Shown: in pieces, positions 7,805 to 20,400 of the stretch
How the letters are laid out: every line of letters begins with the position of its first letter
How positions within the stretch are numbered: position 1 is the first letter of the stretch
Origin: Verrucomicrobiota bacterium
GTDB taxonomy: Bacteria > Verrucomicrobiota > Verrucomicrobiia > CAIQCK01
NCBI GenBank assembly: GCA_016222825.1
Contig: JACRQF010000009.1
Span: 372,001-436,000 of the forward strand
Reading direction: 5' to 3'
Length of the DNA: 64,000 bases
Notes under the pieces: model-generated
The model's input: only the letters and a program-made list of their open reading frames with translations
The model's database searches: none
Told to the model about the DNA's origin: nothing
Made by a program: the position numbers and the translations under genes

Positions 7805-8329
7805 CTACTTGGTTGGCGGCGTGCCGAATTTCCGGTGCGGCGGCAATTCGGGGACGGCAGTGTTCGGTTTGGAGGGCCAGAACGTCACCACCAAGTAGAA
7901 GAAGACGCCGACACAGATGGCGCTGTCGGCAATGTTGAACGCCGGCCAGTGGCCGAGCTTGCTGCCGAGGTAGAAATCGAGGAAGTCCACGACGCTGCCA
8001 TGCACGATGCGGTCGGTAAGGTTGCCGAAGATGCCGCCAGCGATCATGCCGAACGCAATACGGTGCGGAAGGTTGATGGCCTCCAACGAACGGCGCATCA
8101 GCCAGAGTCCCAGGATGGTAAGAATCGAGAACGTGGCAAGCACGACGTTGCTGTGCGGGAAGTGCGCGAACATGCCCCAAGCCGCGCCGCGATTGAGGAC
8201 ATGCGTGAGGCTGAAGAAACCGCTGATGACGGGGATTTCCTGGTGCGGATGAATGTTATGGATGACCAACCACTTCGTGGCCTGGTCCAGGGCAAGCACC
8301 ACCGCGGCGGTCAACGCCAGCACATTCAT
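7805..8329 (-). CDS. lspA: Lipoprotein signal peptidase (signal peptidase II)
   Basis: A 174-residue integral membrane aspartyl protease that removes signal peptides from prolipoproteins after lipidation. Four hydrophobic segments are visible. The two catalytic aspartates lie in the family motifs GNLTDR (Asp106) and FNIADS (Asp135), with the conserved VDF between them and NRGAAWG at 46-52. Length is typical. It is sandwiched between a DksA-type gene and miaA on the same strand. The order ileS - DksA-type - lspA is well known in several phyla, and the three probably form one transcription unit here. Confidence 0.96.
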   Translation of the reverse strand: MNVLALTAAVVLALDQATKWLVIHNIHPHQEIPVISGFFSLTHVLNRGAAWGMFAHFPHSNVVLATFSILTILGLWLMRRSLEAINLPHRIAFGMIAGGIFGNLTDRIVHGSVVDFLDFYLGSKLGHWPAFNIADSAICVGVFFYLVVTFWPSKPNTAVPELPPHRKFGTPPTK

Positions 8330-8374
8330 AGCAGTTGCGAAACGCGAATTGCGGTCCGCAATCCGCAGGTCAGT

Positions 8375-8947
8375 CTATTCTTCCTCTTCTTCTTCGCCGG
8401 CCTCGTCGGTCATTTCGGCGAACGTGGCGGTTTGCACGGCGACGCGCTTGCGGTTGCGCTCCGCCTCGGACTGGCAGCGGACGCACATCCGCGCGAACGG
8501 CACGGCCATGAGGCGCTCCTTGGCAATGGGCTTCTCGCAGCTCTCACACTGGCCGTAGGTGCCCGTCTCGATGCGCTTGAGCGCGCCCTCGACTTCGTAG
8601 AGCGCTTCCTGCTCGCTGGAGACAAGACTCAAGGCAAACTCGCGGTCGAAGTTGTCGGTGCCGGTGTCGGCCATGTGAAAACTGTAGCCGGAGAGATCTC
8701 CTGCCGTCTCGCGGGGATTGTGACGGAGATTCTCGCCGGCGAGGCCGCTGATCTGGTCAATGACGTGGTCGCGCAGATTGAGCAACAGTTTCTGATACTT
8801 GCCCATCTCGCCGCGCGCCTTCTTCACGCCGCCCGTGGTGTCGAGCGCATTGATGACGGTTGGCGGAGCAACTTTCTTCGCCGGCTTCGCCGCCTTCTTC
8901 ACCGCGGGTTTGGCCGGCGTTGCCTTTTTCGTCAGTTTCTTTTTCAT
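8375..8947 (-). CDS. DksA/TraR-family zinc-finger protein
   Basis: A 190-residue protein. Residues 1-30 are a Lys/Ala/Pro-rich extension. Residues 45-125 are helical with coiled-coil character. The zinc finger is C134-x2-C137-x17-C155-x2-C158, the exact spacing of the family, in the context YGQCESC...MCVRC. The C-terminus is acidic (a run of Glu). In the family, such proteins bind the RNA polymerase secondary channel with ppGpp or act as general regulators. Conserved acidic residues at the coiled-coil tip typical of true DksA are not obvious (the loop has DLSGYSFHMADTGTDNFDRE), so it may be the shorter regulator type often found between ileS and lspA. Confidence 0.88.
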   Translation of the reverse strand: MKKKLTKKATPAKPAVKKAAKPAKKVAPPTVINALDTTGGVKKARGEMGKYQKLLLNLRDHVIDQISGLAGENLRHNPRETAGDLSGYSFHMADTGTDNFDREFALSLVSSEQEALYEVEGALKRIETGTYGQCESCEKPIAKERLMAVPFARMCVRCQSEAERNRKRVAVQTATFAEMTDEAGEEEEEE

Positions 8948-8956
8948 GCAAATCTT

Positions 8957-11740
<2,784 letters not shown>

Positions 11741-11763
11741 TTCCGTTGGAAATTGAGCCGCGA

Positions 11764-11792
11764 ACCGTATCACGCCACCAAGGGCGAGTCAA
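11764..11792 (-). promoter_or_regulatory. Near-consensus promoter of ileS
   Basis: On the minus strand: TTGACT (11792-11787), 17 bases, TACGGT (11769-11764). The predicted start lies roughly 15-20 bases before the ileS ATG at 11740, which leaves no room for a T-box or other long leader. This position also argues against the GTG at 11773, which overlaps the promoter. Confidence 0.55.
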
Positions 11793-11876
11793 CGGCCCGC
11801 AAGCGGGATTTGACTTGTCTTCACTGGCAGGCAAGGTAGAAGAAAACGTCCGCGATAACGACATGACTGGAGTTTG

Positions 11877-12725
11877 ATGGCGCACTGTCTCATCTGCAAC
11901 AGCCCCACGGATCGCCGCCGGTTCGGCGGTCGTTTTTTTTATTGCCCGGACTGCGACTTCCACTTCGCGGACCGAAGCGCGCTGCCTGCGCCCGAAGCCG
12001 GCACGGGCTACGGGGCTGATTACTACAAGCGCGGCTCCAGCCCGCTCGACTGGATGTTCCGGGTATTCACGGTCTTGGAGCAGAAACGCATTCTCTCGGC
12101 GGTGAAAGGCTGCCGCCGCGTGTTGGACATCGGCTGCGGGTCCGGTTGGATGGCGCAGCGGCTGCAACATCAGAGCGCGGAAGCTTACGGCGTGGACACG
12201 TCCGAAGCGGCGATTGCGCTGGCGGCCGGGAAGGTGGATGCCTCGCGCTTGAGATGCGGCACGCTGGCGTCGGCGAACTTTGAAACGGGTTTTTTCGACG
12301 CCGCGGTGGCCGTGCATGTGCTGGAGCACATCGAGGATCCGGTCGCGTTTGCGACGGAGGCGCGCCGCATTTTGAAGGAGGATGGGATCCTGCTGCTGCG
12401 GATTCCGAACCTGGCATCGCTGGAGGCAAGACTCGCCGGCGAGAACTGGTATCATTTCGACTACCCATTCCACGTGGCGCACTATTCGCCGCGCGCGGTG
12501 ACGCGGCTGCTGCAAACCAGCGGCTTTCGCGACGTGCGCATCAGTTTTGCGGTGACCGAGTATCGCCAAACCCTGCTCTACTCAATGCTGAGCGCTCTGG
12601 GGGTTCCGCTGCCCTTTTGGATGAAACTGACGTTGCTGCCACTGCAAGTTGTCTTCATGCCGCTCTCCTGGCTGCTGGCACTGTCGGGCAACAGCGGCAC
12701 CATCGAGGTCGTCGCACGGAAGTGA
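11877..12725 (+). CDS. SAM-dependent methyltransferase with N-terminal zinc ribbon
   Basis: A 282-residue protein. Cys4, Cys7, Cys23 and Cys26 (CLIC...YCPDC) form a small zinc ribbon. The class I methyltransferase motif I is VLDIGCGSG at 82-90, followed by the acidic motif GVDTS and the motif IV stretch AVAVHVLEHIEDP. The arrangement matches the Methyltransf_23 type often found in surface polysaccharide gene sets; the neighbouring sugar nucleotidyltransferase (convergent) fits that. The C-terminal 50 residues are hydrophobic and may touch the membrane. The ATG at 11877 follows GGAG four bases upstream. The substrate is unknown. Confidence 0.85.
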   Translation: MAHCLICNSPTDRRRFGGRFFYCPDCDFHFADRSALPAPEAGTGYGADYYKRGSSPLDWMFRVFTVLEQKRILSAVKGCRRVLDIGCGSGWMAQRLQHQSAEAYGVDTSEAAIALAAGKVDASRLRCGTLASANFETGFFDAAVAVHVLEHIEDPVAFATEARRILKEDGILLLRIPNLASLEARLAGENWYHFDYPFHVAHYSPRAVTRLLQTSGFRDVRISFAVTEYRQTLLYSMLSALGVPLPFWMKLTLLPLQVVFMPLSWLLALSGNSGTIEVVARK

Positions 12726-12991
12726 TCAAGCCCCCGGAAGAACGCGGTGCAAGACACTGGCCAGCAGGGAATTAGCGTCGAAGGGGGGCGTGACAAATGA
12801 AAACTTTACTCTTCTTTGAACAGTTGCTATATTCCGCCGGTCTAAGGAAGCGAAGGAATTAAGAGATCTTTGATTCGGGCGTGTGCGTGTTCTTCATGCG
12901 GGGTTCCCCACCCCCACCTCCTTGGCATGCACCGCCCGAATCTAGTTTCTTCCGAGAGAGAGTTGCCCCCCCCAACCACAGCGATTGCGCT

Positions 12992-13756
12992 TCAGGATTT
13001 GCCCAACGTCTGCCGCAACTCGGCCAGCACTTCCGGATCGCGCACGTCGGCCCATTGGCCCGTCAGTTCAAAGCCGCGGATGCGCAGCCCCGCCTGGCAC
13101 ATCGCGATGAGCGCGTCGGTCAGTTCATATTCGCCGCGGACGGACTTCTGCAACCGCGCGATAAACTCAAACACCCGTGGCGTGAAGATGTAGATGCCAG
13201 CGTTATACCAGGCGGGCGCTCCGGGCCGGAGTTTACCGGCGCGGACGAGCGCCTCGATTTGGTCCGGTTTCGGCTTCTCAATGAGGTCGGTCATGAAAAA
13301 AGCCTGGTCGAAGCAGGCGACCGCGCCTTTGGTGACGTCCTCGCCGCGCTTGACGGTCTGGAGAGCGTCGGGCTGGGTTTCGGCGAACACCTCGCACATG
13401 CGCCGGTAGTTTCCGGGAGTCACCAGAATGTCGCCGTAACTGAGCACGAAGCTGTCGCGGCCCACGAACTCCTTCGCAAGTTCCGGCGCCTTGCCAGTGC
13501 CGTTCTGGACGGCCTGCTCCACGTAGATCAGGCGCATCCCAAGCCGCGAGCCGTCGCCGAAATACCCGCGAATCGCGTCGCCGCGATAACCGACTATGAC
13601 ACAGGCATCCACCACGCCGGCATCGCGCAAACCGGACAGGATGTGTTCGAGCACCGGCCGGCCGGCGACCTCCAGCATGGGCTTGGGCATCTGTTGCGTC
13701 AGATCCTTCATCCGCGTGCCTTTGCCCGCGGCCAAAATCACAGCTTTCAATGGCAT
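12992..13756 (-). CDS. Sugar-phosphate nucleotidyltransferase
   Basis: A 254-residue NTP-transferase that joins a sugar 1-phosphate to a nucleotide. The N-terminal signature AVILAAGKGTRM with the downstream MPKPMLEVAGRP (23-34) is complete, and a Mg-binding Asp is in SYGDILV. The NAGIYIFTP segment is typical of the RmlA/GlmU-like fold. It ends at about residue 250 with no left-handed helix domain, so it is the single-domain type. It lies 79 bp downstream of the thioredoxin-like gene on the same strand, with no obvious common function. With the methyltransferase facing it, it may serve cell-surface glycan synthesis. The 266 bp between the two stops hold no recognisable gene or strong hairpin. 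Confidence 0.88.
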   Translation of the reverse strand: MPLKAVILAAGKGTRMKDLTQQMPKPMLEVAGRPVLEHILSGLRDAGVVDACVIVGYRGDAIRGYFGDGSRLGMRLIYVEQAVQNGTGKAPELAKEFVGRDSFVLSYGDILVTPGNYRRMCEVFAETQPDALQTVKRGEDVTKGAVACFDQAFFMTDLIEKPKPDQIEALVRAGKLRPGAPAWYNAGIYIFTPRVFEFIARLQKSVRGEYELTDALIAMCQAGLRIRGFELTGQWADVRDPEVLAELRQTLGKS

Positions 13757-13835
13757 GGATTGAAGTCCTTGTTTGGCGGTGGGTTGGAGGGTTGCGCCGC
13801 CATCTGCCGGCTTTGCTGCTGTTCCGGCCGCGCCG

Positions 13836-14339
13836 TCACTTCAGCAACGGCGTGATTTCCTTCTCGAACGCCTCTTTGGAGTGGTAGCCGACGCGCGGCG
13901 CGCCCACTTTTTTGCCGGCCTTGTCGAGAATGAACGTCGTTGGAATGGCCTCGATGTTTCCCCAAGCGGCCGTGGTGTCCTGGCCGACGACGAAGACGGG
14001 ATAGTTGACCTTTTGGGTCTTGCAGAACTCCTTGACCGTTTCCGTCTCGTCGTCCAGAGACAACCCCACCACGACGAGGCCCTTGTCGCCGTATTGCTTC
14101 TGAAGCTCAATGAAACCGGGAATCTCCTGGCGGCACGGCGGGCACCACGTGGCCCAAAAATCCACGATCACGACCTTGCCCTTCAGTGATTCGAGATATT
14201 TGTCCACCCCGGCCTTGTCGAGGCGCGTGATGGAAAGTGTGGCTGTCTTCTTGGCCGCCTGCGCAGCCTCGGAATCGGCGATCCCGCCCAGCAGCACGGC
14301 GATAGTGAACACGGTGAGCGCAAGGAAACGAGTTCTCAT
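13836..14339 (-). CDS. Exported TlpA/ResA-type thioredoxin
   Basis: A 167-residue periplasmic thiol-disulfide oxidoreductase. The signal peptide covers residues 1-25 (FLALTVFTIAVLLGGIADSEA). The thioredoxin fold has the active site Trp65-Cys66-Pro-Pro-Cys69 in DFWATWCPPCRQEIP, and the cis-proline segment IPTTFILD is near residue 137. Proteins of this kind reduce cysteines of apocytochrome c or other exported proteins. No other cytochrome maturation genes are near, though a small cytochrome c gene lies 12 kb away. Confidence 0.92.
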   Translation of the reverse strand: MRTRFLALTVFTIAVLLGGIADSEAAQAAKKTATLSITRLDKAGVDKYLESLKGKVVIVDFWATWCPPCRQEIPGFIELQKQYGDKGLVVVGLSLDDETETVKEFCKTQKVNYPVFVVGQDTTAAWGNIEAIPTTFILDKAGKKVGAPRVGYHSKEAFEKEITPLLK

Positions 14340-14422
14340 AGGATTCTTTGATTGCGGCAGACACTACCCGCTGCCCCCAACCAAAGCAAGCCGCCCGACA
14401 TCGGCTTCGGTGGTGATTGGAG

Positions 14423-14719
14423 TCACTTCGCCAACAACGCCGGCGATCTCAAGCACCGCTGACCCACGGTCTTCGCGCCGCTTTTGCGAAAAACAGGCAG
14501 GTGTCTGGCCTTGTGTTCAGCCAGCGCCGCCGTGATGGCTTCGTTGACGGAGCGCAGCGAGTCCTCCTGGCGGTCAACTTCGAGTTGCGCCTGGGCTTGC
14601 AGCCAGTGTTCCACGGCACGACCGTTTGGCCGGCCTTCTTTCTCCCAGATCGCATAAGCACAGACGGCGATTTCCTGCGCAGTGGGAGAATTGGTTTGTT
14701 GCCTTGGCGTCGCATTCAT
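14423..14719 (-). CDS. DUF2934 family protein
   Basis: A 98-residue protein with the DUF2934 core at about 14-52: AQEIAVCAYAIWEKEGRPNGRAVEHWLQAQAQ, where the pattern is A-Y-x-x-W-E-x-E-G-R-P and a downstream HW. The family is widespread in proteobacteria and Verrucomicrobiota and has no known role. The C-terminal half (50-98) is charged and helical, then ends in a basic stretch. Upstream (14720-14880) is the most AT-rich intergenic region nearby, which fits a promoter, but I could not pick convincing boxes. Confidence 0.75.
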   Translation of the reverse strand: MNATPRQQTNSPTAQEIAVCAYAIWEKEGRPNGRAVEHWLQAQAQLEVDRQEDSLRSVNEAITAALAEHKARHLPVFRKSGAKTVGQRCLRSPALLAK

Positions 14720-14880
14720 ACTCGTTTGCCTTGTCTCTGCGATCGTTCTTCATCCTCAGTTGCTTCAAAACATTCCTCGCCCCCGAATAATTACATCCAA
14801 CATAAGCCCATATCTGCAACTTGCCTATTGGGAAAAAACCTGATTTTCGCATAGGGGATTTCCCGATGCGGGCGGGCCGG

Positions 14881-17424
14881 TCACTTCACGTCGCTGACCG
14901 CTTCGGGGTGGGAGGCCCGGATTTTCTCCAGCCGTTGCCGCGCCTGCTCGTTGCACGGGAAGCCGGACTTCATCAGCCGCAAATACACCTTCGCCGCTTC
15001 GGCCCATCGCCCCTGGCTTTCCAGCAGTTCCCCCGCGTCGAAGCCCGCCCGCGCAAACCACACCGGCTCCGCGACAATCTGCCCTTGGGCGTTCGTCTCG
15101 TAGATGATCGCCAGATAGCTCTCCAGCGCCCTGGTCGTCTCGCCGAGTTTCTCGTAGCACTTGCCGATCTTGTAACGCGCCTGGGTCTTGAGCGCGTTGT
15201 TGACGCGCAAACTGTTCAGCACCTGCTGATAGGCCACGATCGCTTTCTGATATCGCTCCAGCTTCGGGTTCGCCGGGATCTCCGTCGCGAGGCTGTAATG
15301 GCAATCGCCTTGCCGGCCCAGCGACTCGTCGGCTTGCAGCGTGTCGGGGAAATCGCGCATGACGCTCTCGAATACCAGCAGCGCCTCGGCGAACTTGCCC
15401 TCCTCCGCCAGCGATTCGGCCTCGAGCATCCTCGCGTCAGCCCGCCACGGACTGGAGCGATAGGCCGGATTCTGCAACAGCTCCTCCAAGATGTCGCGCG
15501 CCTCCTTGTAAGCCTGCCGGTTCAGCGCGGCGCGCGCGGACCACAACAACGCGCTGTCCGCCAGCCGGTGGCCCGGCCATCGCTGCGGCACCGTGGCGAA
15601 CAGTTTCTGCGCCTCGGCCCACTCCTTCCGGTTGAACTCCTTGTGCGCCAGCCAGAACACGGCCTCGACGGCTTGCGACGTCTTTGGAAACTCCTTCAAC
15701 ACCCGTTCGAAACCCTGCCGCGCCCCCACCTCGTCACCGGCCCGCGCCAGGCAATGCGCGCGCTCGAACAACGCCAGCGCCGCCACGCCTTCCGCCGGCT
15801 TCAACGCCAGAATCTCATCGTAGTTCTGCGCCGCCTCCAACCACCGGCCCGCCGAGTCGCGCGCCGCCGCCGCCGCCAGCCGCGCCTGCATCGCCAGCTT
15901 GCCCGGCTCGCGGCCGACCCACAACTTCTCGAACGTCAGCCAGGCTTTTTCGTATCGGCTTTGGGCGACGTAGGCCTGGCCGAGTTGCAGCCAGGCTTCA
16001 TCGGTGTGCGGGTCTTGCGGGTAGGTGGCGAGGAATTTCTCCAGCGCCGCCGCGCTGCGGTCGGCCTGTCCCGCCTGCGCCGCCGAGAGCGCCAGTTGCC
16101 AGAGCGCCTCGCCGGCGAGCGGCCCGCGATGCTGGGCGTTCAGCGCCTTCTCGTAATGGTCGGCGGCCTTGGGAAAATCGCCGGCGGCGAACGCCAGGTC
16201 GCCCAGCTTGAAATACGCCTGCACCAGCAACGCCGGGTCTTTCGCGACCCGCACCACCTGCGCGAATCCGTTCGCCGACTCCGCCACGCGGCCCAAGGCC
16301 AGTTGCGACCACGCCGCGCCGGAGAGCGCCGCGGCCGCCTCCTCGCTTTGCGGAAAATGCGCCGCCAGCCGCTGGAAAAACTCGAGCGCCTCCTCATGCT
16401 GTTTCGCCGCCGCGAGCATCTGGCCGAGCCGCAACAACACCGGCGTCGTCAGCGCGTCCTGCATGTGTTCGTTCACGAAAGCCCGCAGCAGCGCGATGGC
16501 GTCCTCGCTCCGCGCCATCCGCGGCGCCAAGGCATTCAACTGCGACACCGCCGACCGTTTCACCGCCTCGCTGGCGCTGCGCGCGAACGCCCCGCGGAAC
16601 GCCGTCGCCGCCTCCGTCCAGCGCTGTTGCGCCACCCGCACCTCGCCCAGCGCGAGCCATGTCTGCGTGGCGAGCGCCGACAGGGCCGGCGCGGCGCGGC
16701 TGCCCGCCAGCGCCTTGTCGAACGCCGCCGCCGCGCCTTCGAGATTGTGCTGCTCGCGCCGCAACTGGCCGAGCCAGTAAAACGCCTGCCAGCCAACGGG
16801 CAGGTTGGCGAACCGCTCCGTCACCGACATAAAGTGCGACTCCGCCGTGCCGTAGTCCTTCGCCATCAGCGCGATCCGTCCGCGCATCAACGCCGCGTCG
16901 CCCAGCAGCTCGCGCGAGGCGAACTTCGGCGAGATCGAGGCAAACATGGAATCGGCCTCACTAAAATTGCCCTGCGTGAACAGCGCATAGCCGAGGCCGT
17001 ATTGGGCCTGCGCCACGTAGCGGCTTGTCGGAAACTTCTCCAACAACTCGCGGTAGCGTGCGTCCGCCTCCTTCCAGCGGCCGACCCGCGCGAGCGCCTC
17101 GCCGTGCCAGAACACGAACGCATCGGCGAAGCGGCCCGCCGAACATTTCCCCAGCGCCGCCGTCAGCCATTGCAGCGCCGCCTCGCTCTGCCCCGACAGC
17201 ACCAGCGTCTCGCCGAGCAACAGCGTCGCCTCCTCGGTGTTGGAAAACCTCGGATACGCCGTCAGCAGTTCCCGCAACTGCCGCTCCGCGACATCGTAGA
17301 TGCCGTCGCGAAACGCGTTGCTGCCCGTGCGCCACAATTCCGCCGACGAATGCGTCTCCGCGGCAGCCGCCGGCCCCGCCGCGAGCAGCGCGGCGCAGAC
17401 GGCGGCAAGCCATTGGAGTTTCAT
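14881..17424 (-). CDS. Large exported tetratricopeptide-repeat protein
   Basis: An 847-residue protein with a signal peptide (MKLQWLAAVCAALLAAGPAAAAE) and then TPR repeats over nearly its whole length. Recurrent A-x3-Y/F-x2-A-x4-P units are separated by about 34-38 residues, for example ALEFFQRLAAHFPQSEEA, ALEKFLATYPQDPHTDEA and FERVLKEFPKTSQAVEA. This resembles CpoB/YbgF- and BamD-like envelope proteins that organise peptidoglycan or outer-membrane machinery, but no such partners are adjacent. The frame opens with a GTG at 17430; the ATG at 17424 begins the signal peptide and is preferred. It lies 72 bp downstream of the giant repeat protein on the same strand. Confidence 0.82.
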   Translation of the reverse strand: MKLQWLAAVCAALLAAGPAAAAETHSSAELWRTGSNAFRDGIYDVAERQLRELLTAYPRFSNTEEATLLLGETLVLSGQSEAALQWLTAALGKCSAGRFADAFVFWHGEALARVGRWKEADARYRELLEKFPTSRYVAQAQYGLGYALFTQGNFSEADSMFASISPKFASRELLGDAALMRGRIALMAKDYGTAESHFMSVTERFANLPVGWQAFYWLGQLRREQHNLEGAAAAFDKALAGSRAAPALSALATQTWLALGEVRVAQQRWTEAATAFRGAFARSASEAVKRSAVSQLNALAPRMARSEDAIALLRAFVNEHMQDALTTPVLLRLGQMLAAAKQHEEALEFFQRLAAHFPQSEEAAAALSGAAWSQLALGRVAESANGFAQVVRVAKDPALLVQAYFKLGDLAFAAGDFPKAADHYEKALNAQHRGPLAGEALWQLALSAAQAGQADRSAAALEKFLATYPQDPHTDEAWLQLGQAYVAQSRYEKAWLTFEKLWVGREPGKLAMQARLAAAAARDSAGRWLEAAQNYDEILALKPAEGVAALALFERAHCLARAGDEVGARQGFERVLKEFPKTSQAVEAVFWLAHKEFNRKEWAEAQKLFATVPQRWPGHRLADSALLWSARAALNRQAYKEARDILEELLQNPAYRSSPWRADARMLEAESLAEEGKFAEALLVFESVMRDFPDTLQADESLGRQGDCHYSLATEIPANPKLERYQKAIVAYQQVLNSLRVNNALKTQARYKIGKCYEKLGETTRALESYLAIIYETNAQGQIVAEPVWFARAGFDAGELLESQGRWAEAAKVYLRLMKSGFPCNEQARQRLEKIRASHPEAVSDVK

Positions 17425-17496
17425 TCGCACGCGCCGATTGTGGCAGAAACCAGGTGGCTGTGTCGAGTCTGTGGGCGGGCGGCTTTGAAAAGCCTA

Positions 17497-20400
17497 TCAG
17501 CCGTGACGCGGACGCCTCCGCATCCCCAACGTCAACGCGAGCGCGCCCGCCAGCAGCAGCGACGCCACGCCCGGCTCCGGGACGAAGACGATCTGGCCGC
17601 CGTTGTCCAGGAACACGTTCGCCAGGCCAAGGCTGTCCTTGTTGAATTGCGTAATCGCATCACCGGCGAGACCGGTCAAGACCTTGGCGCCGTTGGCGTC
17701 CTCGTAGATGAACTGCATCCCGACGTAAACTGTCAACTGGCTCAGCTTCATTGTCGCCCCGTTGAACAGGTGCAGCACGTCCACATACAGCGCCTCGTTG
17801 GTGCCCAGCCCACCGCCATTGTTGATCTGGTTCACGAAACTGATGTGGTTGGTGATGTTCAGCGTGCCCAGCGCCATATTGCGGTCGAATCCAGAGAAGA
17901 CCGCGCCTTTGTTGGTGCTGGCCACTTCGAAGGTGTTCGTCACACCGGACGCCGTCCCGCCGAACGTCATCACGCCCCAACGCATGTTGAAGTTGTTAGT
18001 GTCTGTGGAGACGTTGTTGAAGTTGCCGCGCATCACCAGCGTGTCATTGGTGTGGGACATGGTGATGATGCCGCCACTGCCCAGCGTCAGCGTGCCCGTG
18101 ATGATCACCGTGGACGGATTCAACGTCGGACCAAATGCCAGCGTGCCGTTGTTGGTCAGACCGACGTCAAACCTCGCCGTGCTCTGGCTCTGCACCGAAA
18201 TCGTGCCTGTGTTGGTTGCCGCCGTCTGGAAGGTCGCCAGGCTTTGGTTGGCGATTCTCACCGTGCCGGCGTTCTGAAACGCGCCGGCGAAGGTCACGGT
18301 TGCGTTATTGCTGGCCACCACGGTTGCAGCATTATGAAACGGCATGTCCACCCGCAGTTCGCTGCCCGTGCCGATGGCGCGAAGCAGGCCGGCGTTGACG
18401 GGCCCGCTGCTGCCGTTGGTAAAACCGCCGGCGAGCCTCAACGTGCCGCCCGTGGCGGTGATCGTCCCCTCGTTGCCGACTCGCGAGTGGATCGTGCCGC
18501 GACCTTCAACGCTGCCGAAGTTGACGAGAGTGCTGCCGAAAACGGAGTTGGTAATGGTCGCGCCTTCAGAAATCACCAAGGCGTTGGTGTTGACCCGTAA
18601 ACCGTTGGCGTAGTTATGCGTTCCACCTGCCAAAATCATCTGGGCGGATCCCAGACCGTCACCAACAAGGAAGTAGTTGCCGTTGGAGACGGTCGAGCCG
18701 CGTGTCGTGAGCGTGCCGTTGTTGAAAGCGATGACACTGGCCGCGCCGTTGGTGGCCAGCAGCCGGTCCACCGTCACCGTGCCGCTGTTGAGCGTGAAGG
18801 TGCCGCGGCGGACATCGAGTGCGCCGCCGGCCGTTGCATTGGTGACAATGAGCAGCCCGCCGGCGACCATCAATGCGTTGGCGGCGGAAAAATAGGTTCC
18901 TCCCAAGACCACGTTGGTGGCCAGCACCGTGCCGCTGTTTTGGATGTTCAGTTGGTTGCTGGAGCCCGAGTGGCCAACGGAGAGGCTGCCGCTGTTGTTC
19001 CAGACCGACCCAGTGCCACTGACCAGCACGACGTTGTCGCTCGTATTGTAGCCAATTGAGCCGGTGCTGCTGCTGACCGCGCCACCCTCCAATATCGAAA
19101 GCGCACTGGATGAGCCAAAGAAGCCAACGCTGAGTTCGCCGCTATTGCTCCAGACCGAACCAGAGCCACTGACCAGCACGGCGTTGTTCTTCGCGCCAGC
19201 GTTGCGGCCGATGTAGCCGTTGGCATTGCTGACCGCGCCACCCTCCAGTATCGAAAGCGTGTTGGAGGAGCCAGAGTTGCCGACGCGAAGTTCACTGCCG
19301 CTATTCCAGACCGAGCCAGTGCCGCTGACCAGCACGCTGTTGTTAGTGGTGTAAGTACGGCCAATGTAACTGATGGCGCTATTGACCAGCGCGCCGTCCA
19401 TGATTGAAAGCTGATTGGAAGAGCCTGAATAGCCCACATTCAACTCCTCGCTGTTGTTCCAGACCGAACCAGAGCCACTGACCATCACGGCGTTGTTGCT
19501 GCTGGAGGTGTCGAAGCCAAGGCTGGCGGAGCGGTTGCTGACCAGGCCGCCACCCTGAATCGCAAGCTGGTTGAATGAACCATAGAGGCCAACTCTGAGA
19601 TCACCTCTATTGTTCCAGACCGAGCCAGAGCCGCTGACCAGCACGGCGTTGTTGCTCGCGAGGGCGTCGTAACCGATGAAGCCGTCGGTGTTGCCGAGAA
19701 AATCTTCGGTGTTGCTAACCACGCCGCCGCTGAGGATCGAAAGACGGTTGAAGGAACCAGACCAGCCGACATAAAGACTGCCACTGTTGTTCCAGACCGA
19801 GCCGCCCCCACTCACCAGCACGGCATTGTTGTTCGCGCCGGCGTTCTGGCCGATGTAGCCGGAGGTGTTGCTGACGACGCCGCCGCTCTGAATCGCAAAC
19901 TGGTTGTGGGAGCCAGCACGGCCAACATAAAGGAAACCCTTGTTATTCCAGGCCGAACCTGAGCCGCTGACCTGCACCGCGTTGTTGCTCGCGCTGGCAC
20001 TGTAGCCGATGTCGCCGTGGAGGCTACTGACCACGCCGCCACTCTGAATCACAAGCTGGTTGGAGGACCCAGCTTCACCCACACGGATGAAGCTGGTGTT
20101 GTTCCAGATCGAACCAGTGCCGCTGACCCAAACGGCGTTGTTGCTCGCGAGGGCACCGTAGCCGAGGCTGGCAAAACCGTTGCTGACCACGCCGCCACTC
20201 TGAATCGCAAGCTGGTTGAAGGATCCGTAGCTGCCAATGACGATGGCGCTGTTCTTCCAGACCGAGCCAGTGCCGCTCACCAGCACGGCATTGTTGTTCG
20301 CACCGGCGTTCTGGCCGATGACACCGGAGGCGCTATTGACCACGCCGCCACTCTGAATCGCAAGCTGGTTGAAGGATCCGTAGTCACCGACGCAGATGGA

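Noticed and set aside
12797..12862. Possible 21-codon gene (MKTLLFFEQL...) between two convergent genes
   Set aside because: It is too short, has no ribosome-binding site or homologous character, and lies in a low-information intergenic region.
12992..13756. Naming the nucleotidyltransferase RmlA on the basis of the RmlD-like gene 10 kb away
   Set aside because: The two genes are not linked, and the protein is shorter than RmlA and lacks the features that would settle the sugar and nucleotide used.
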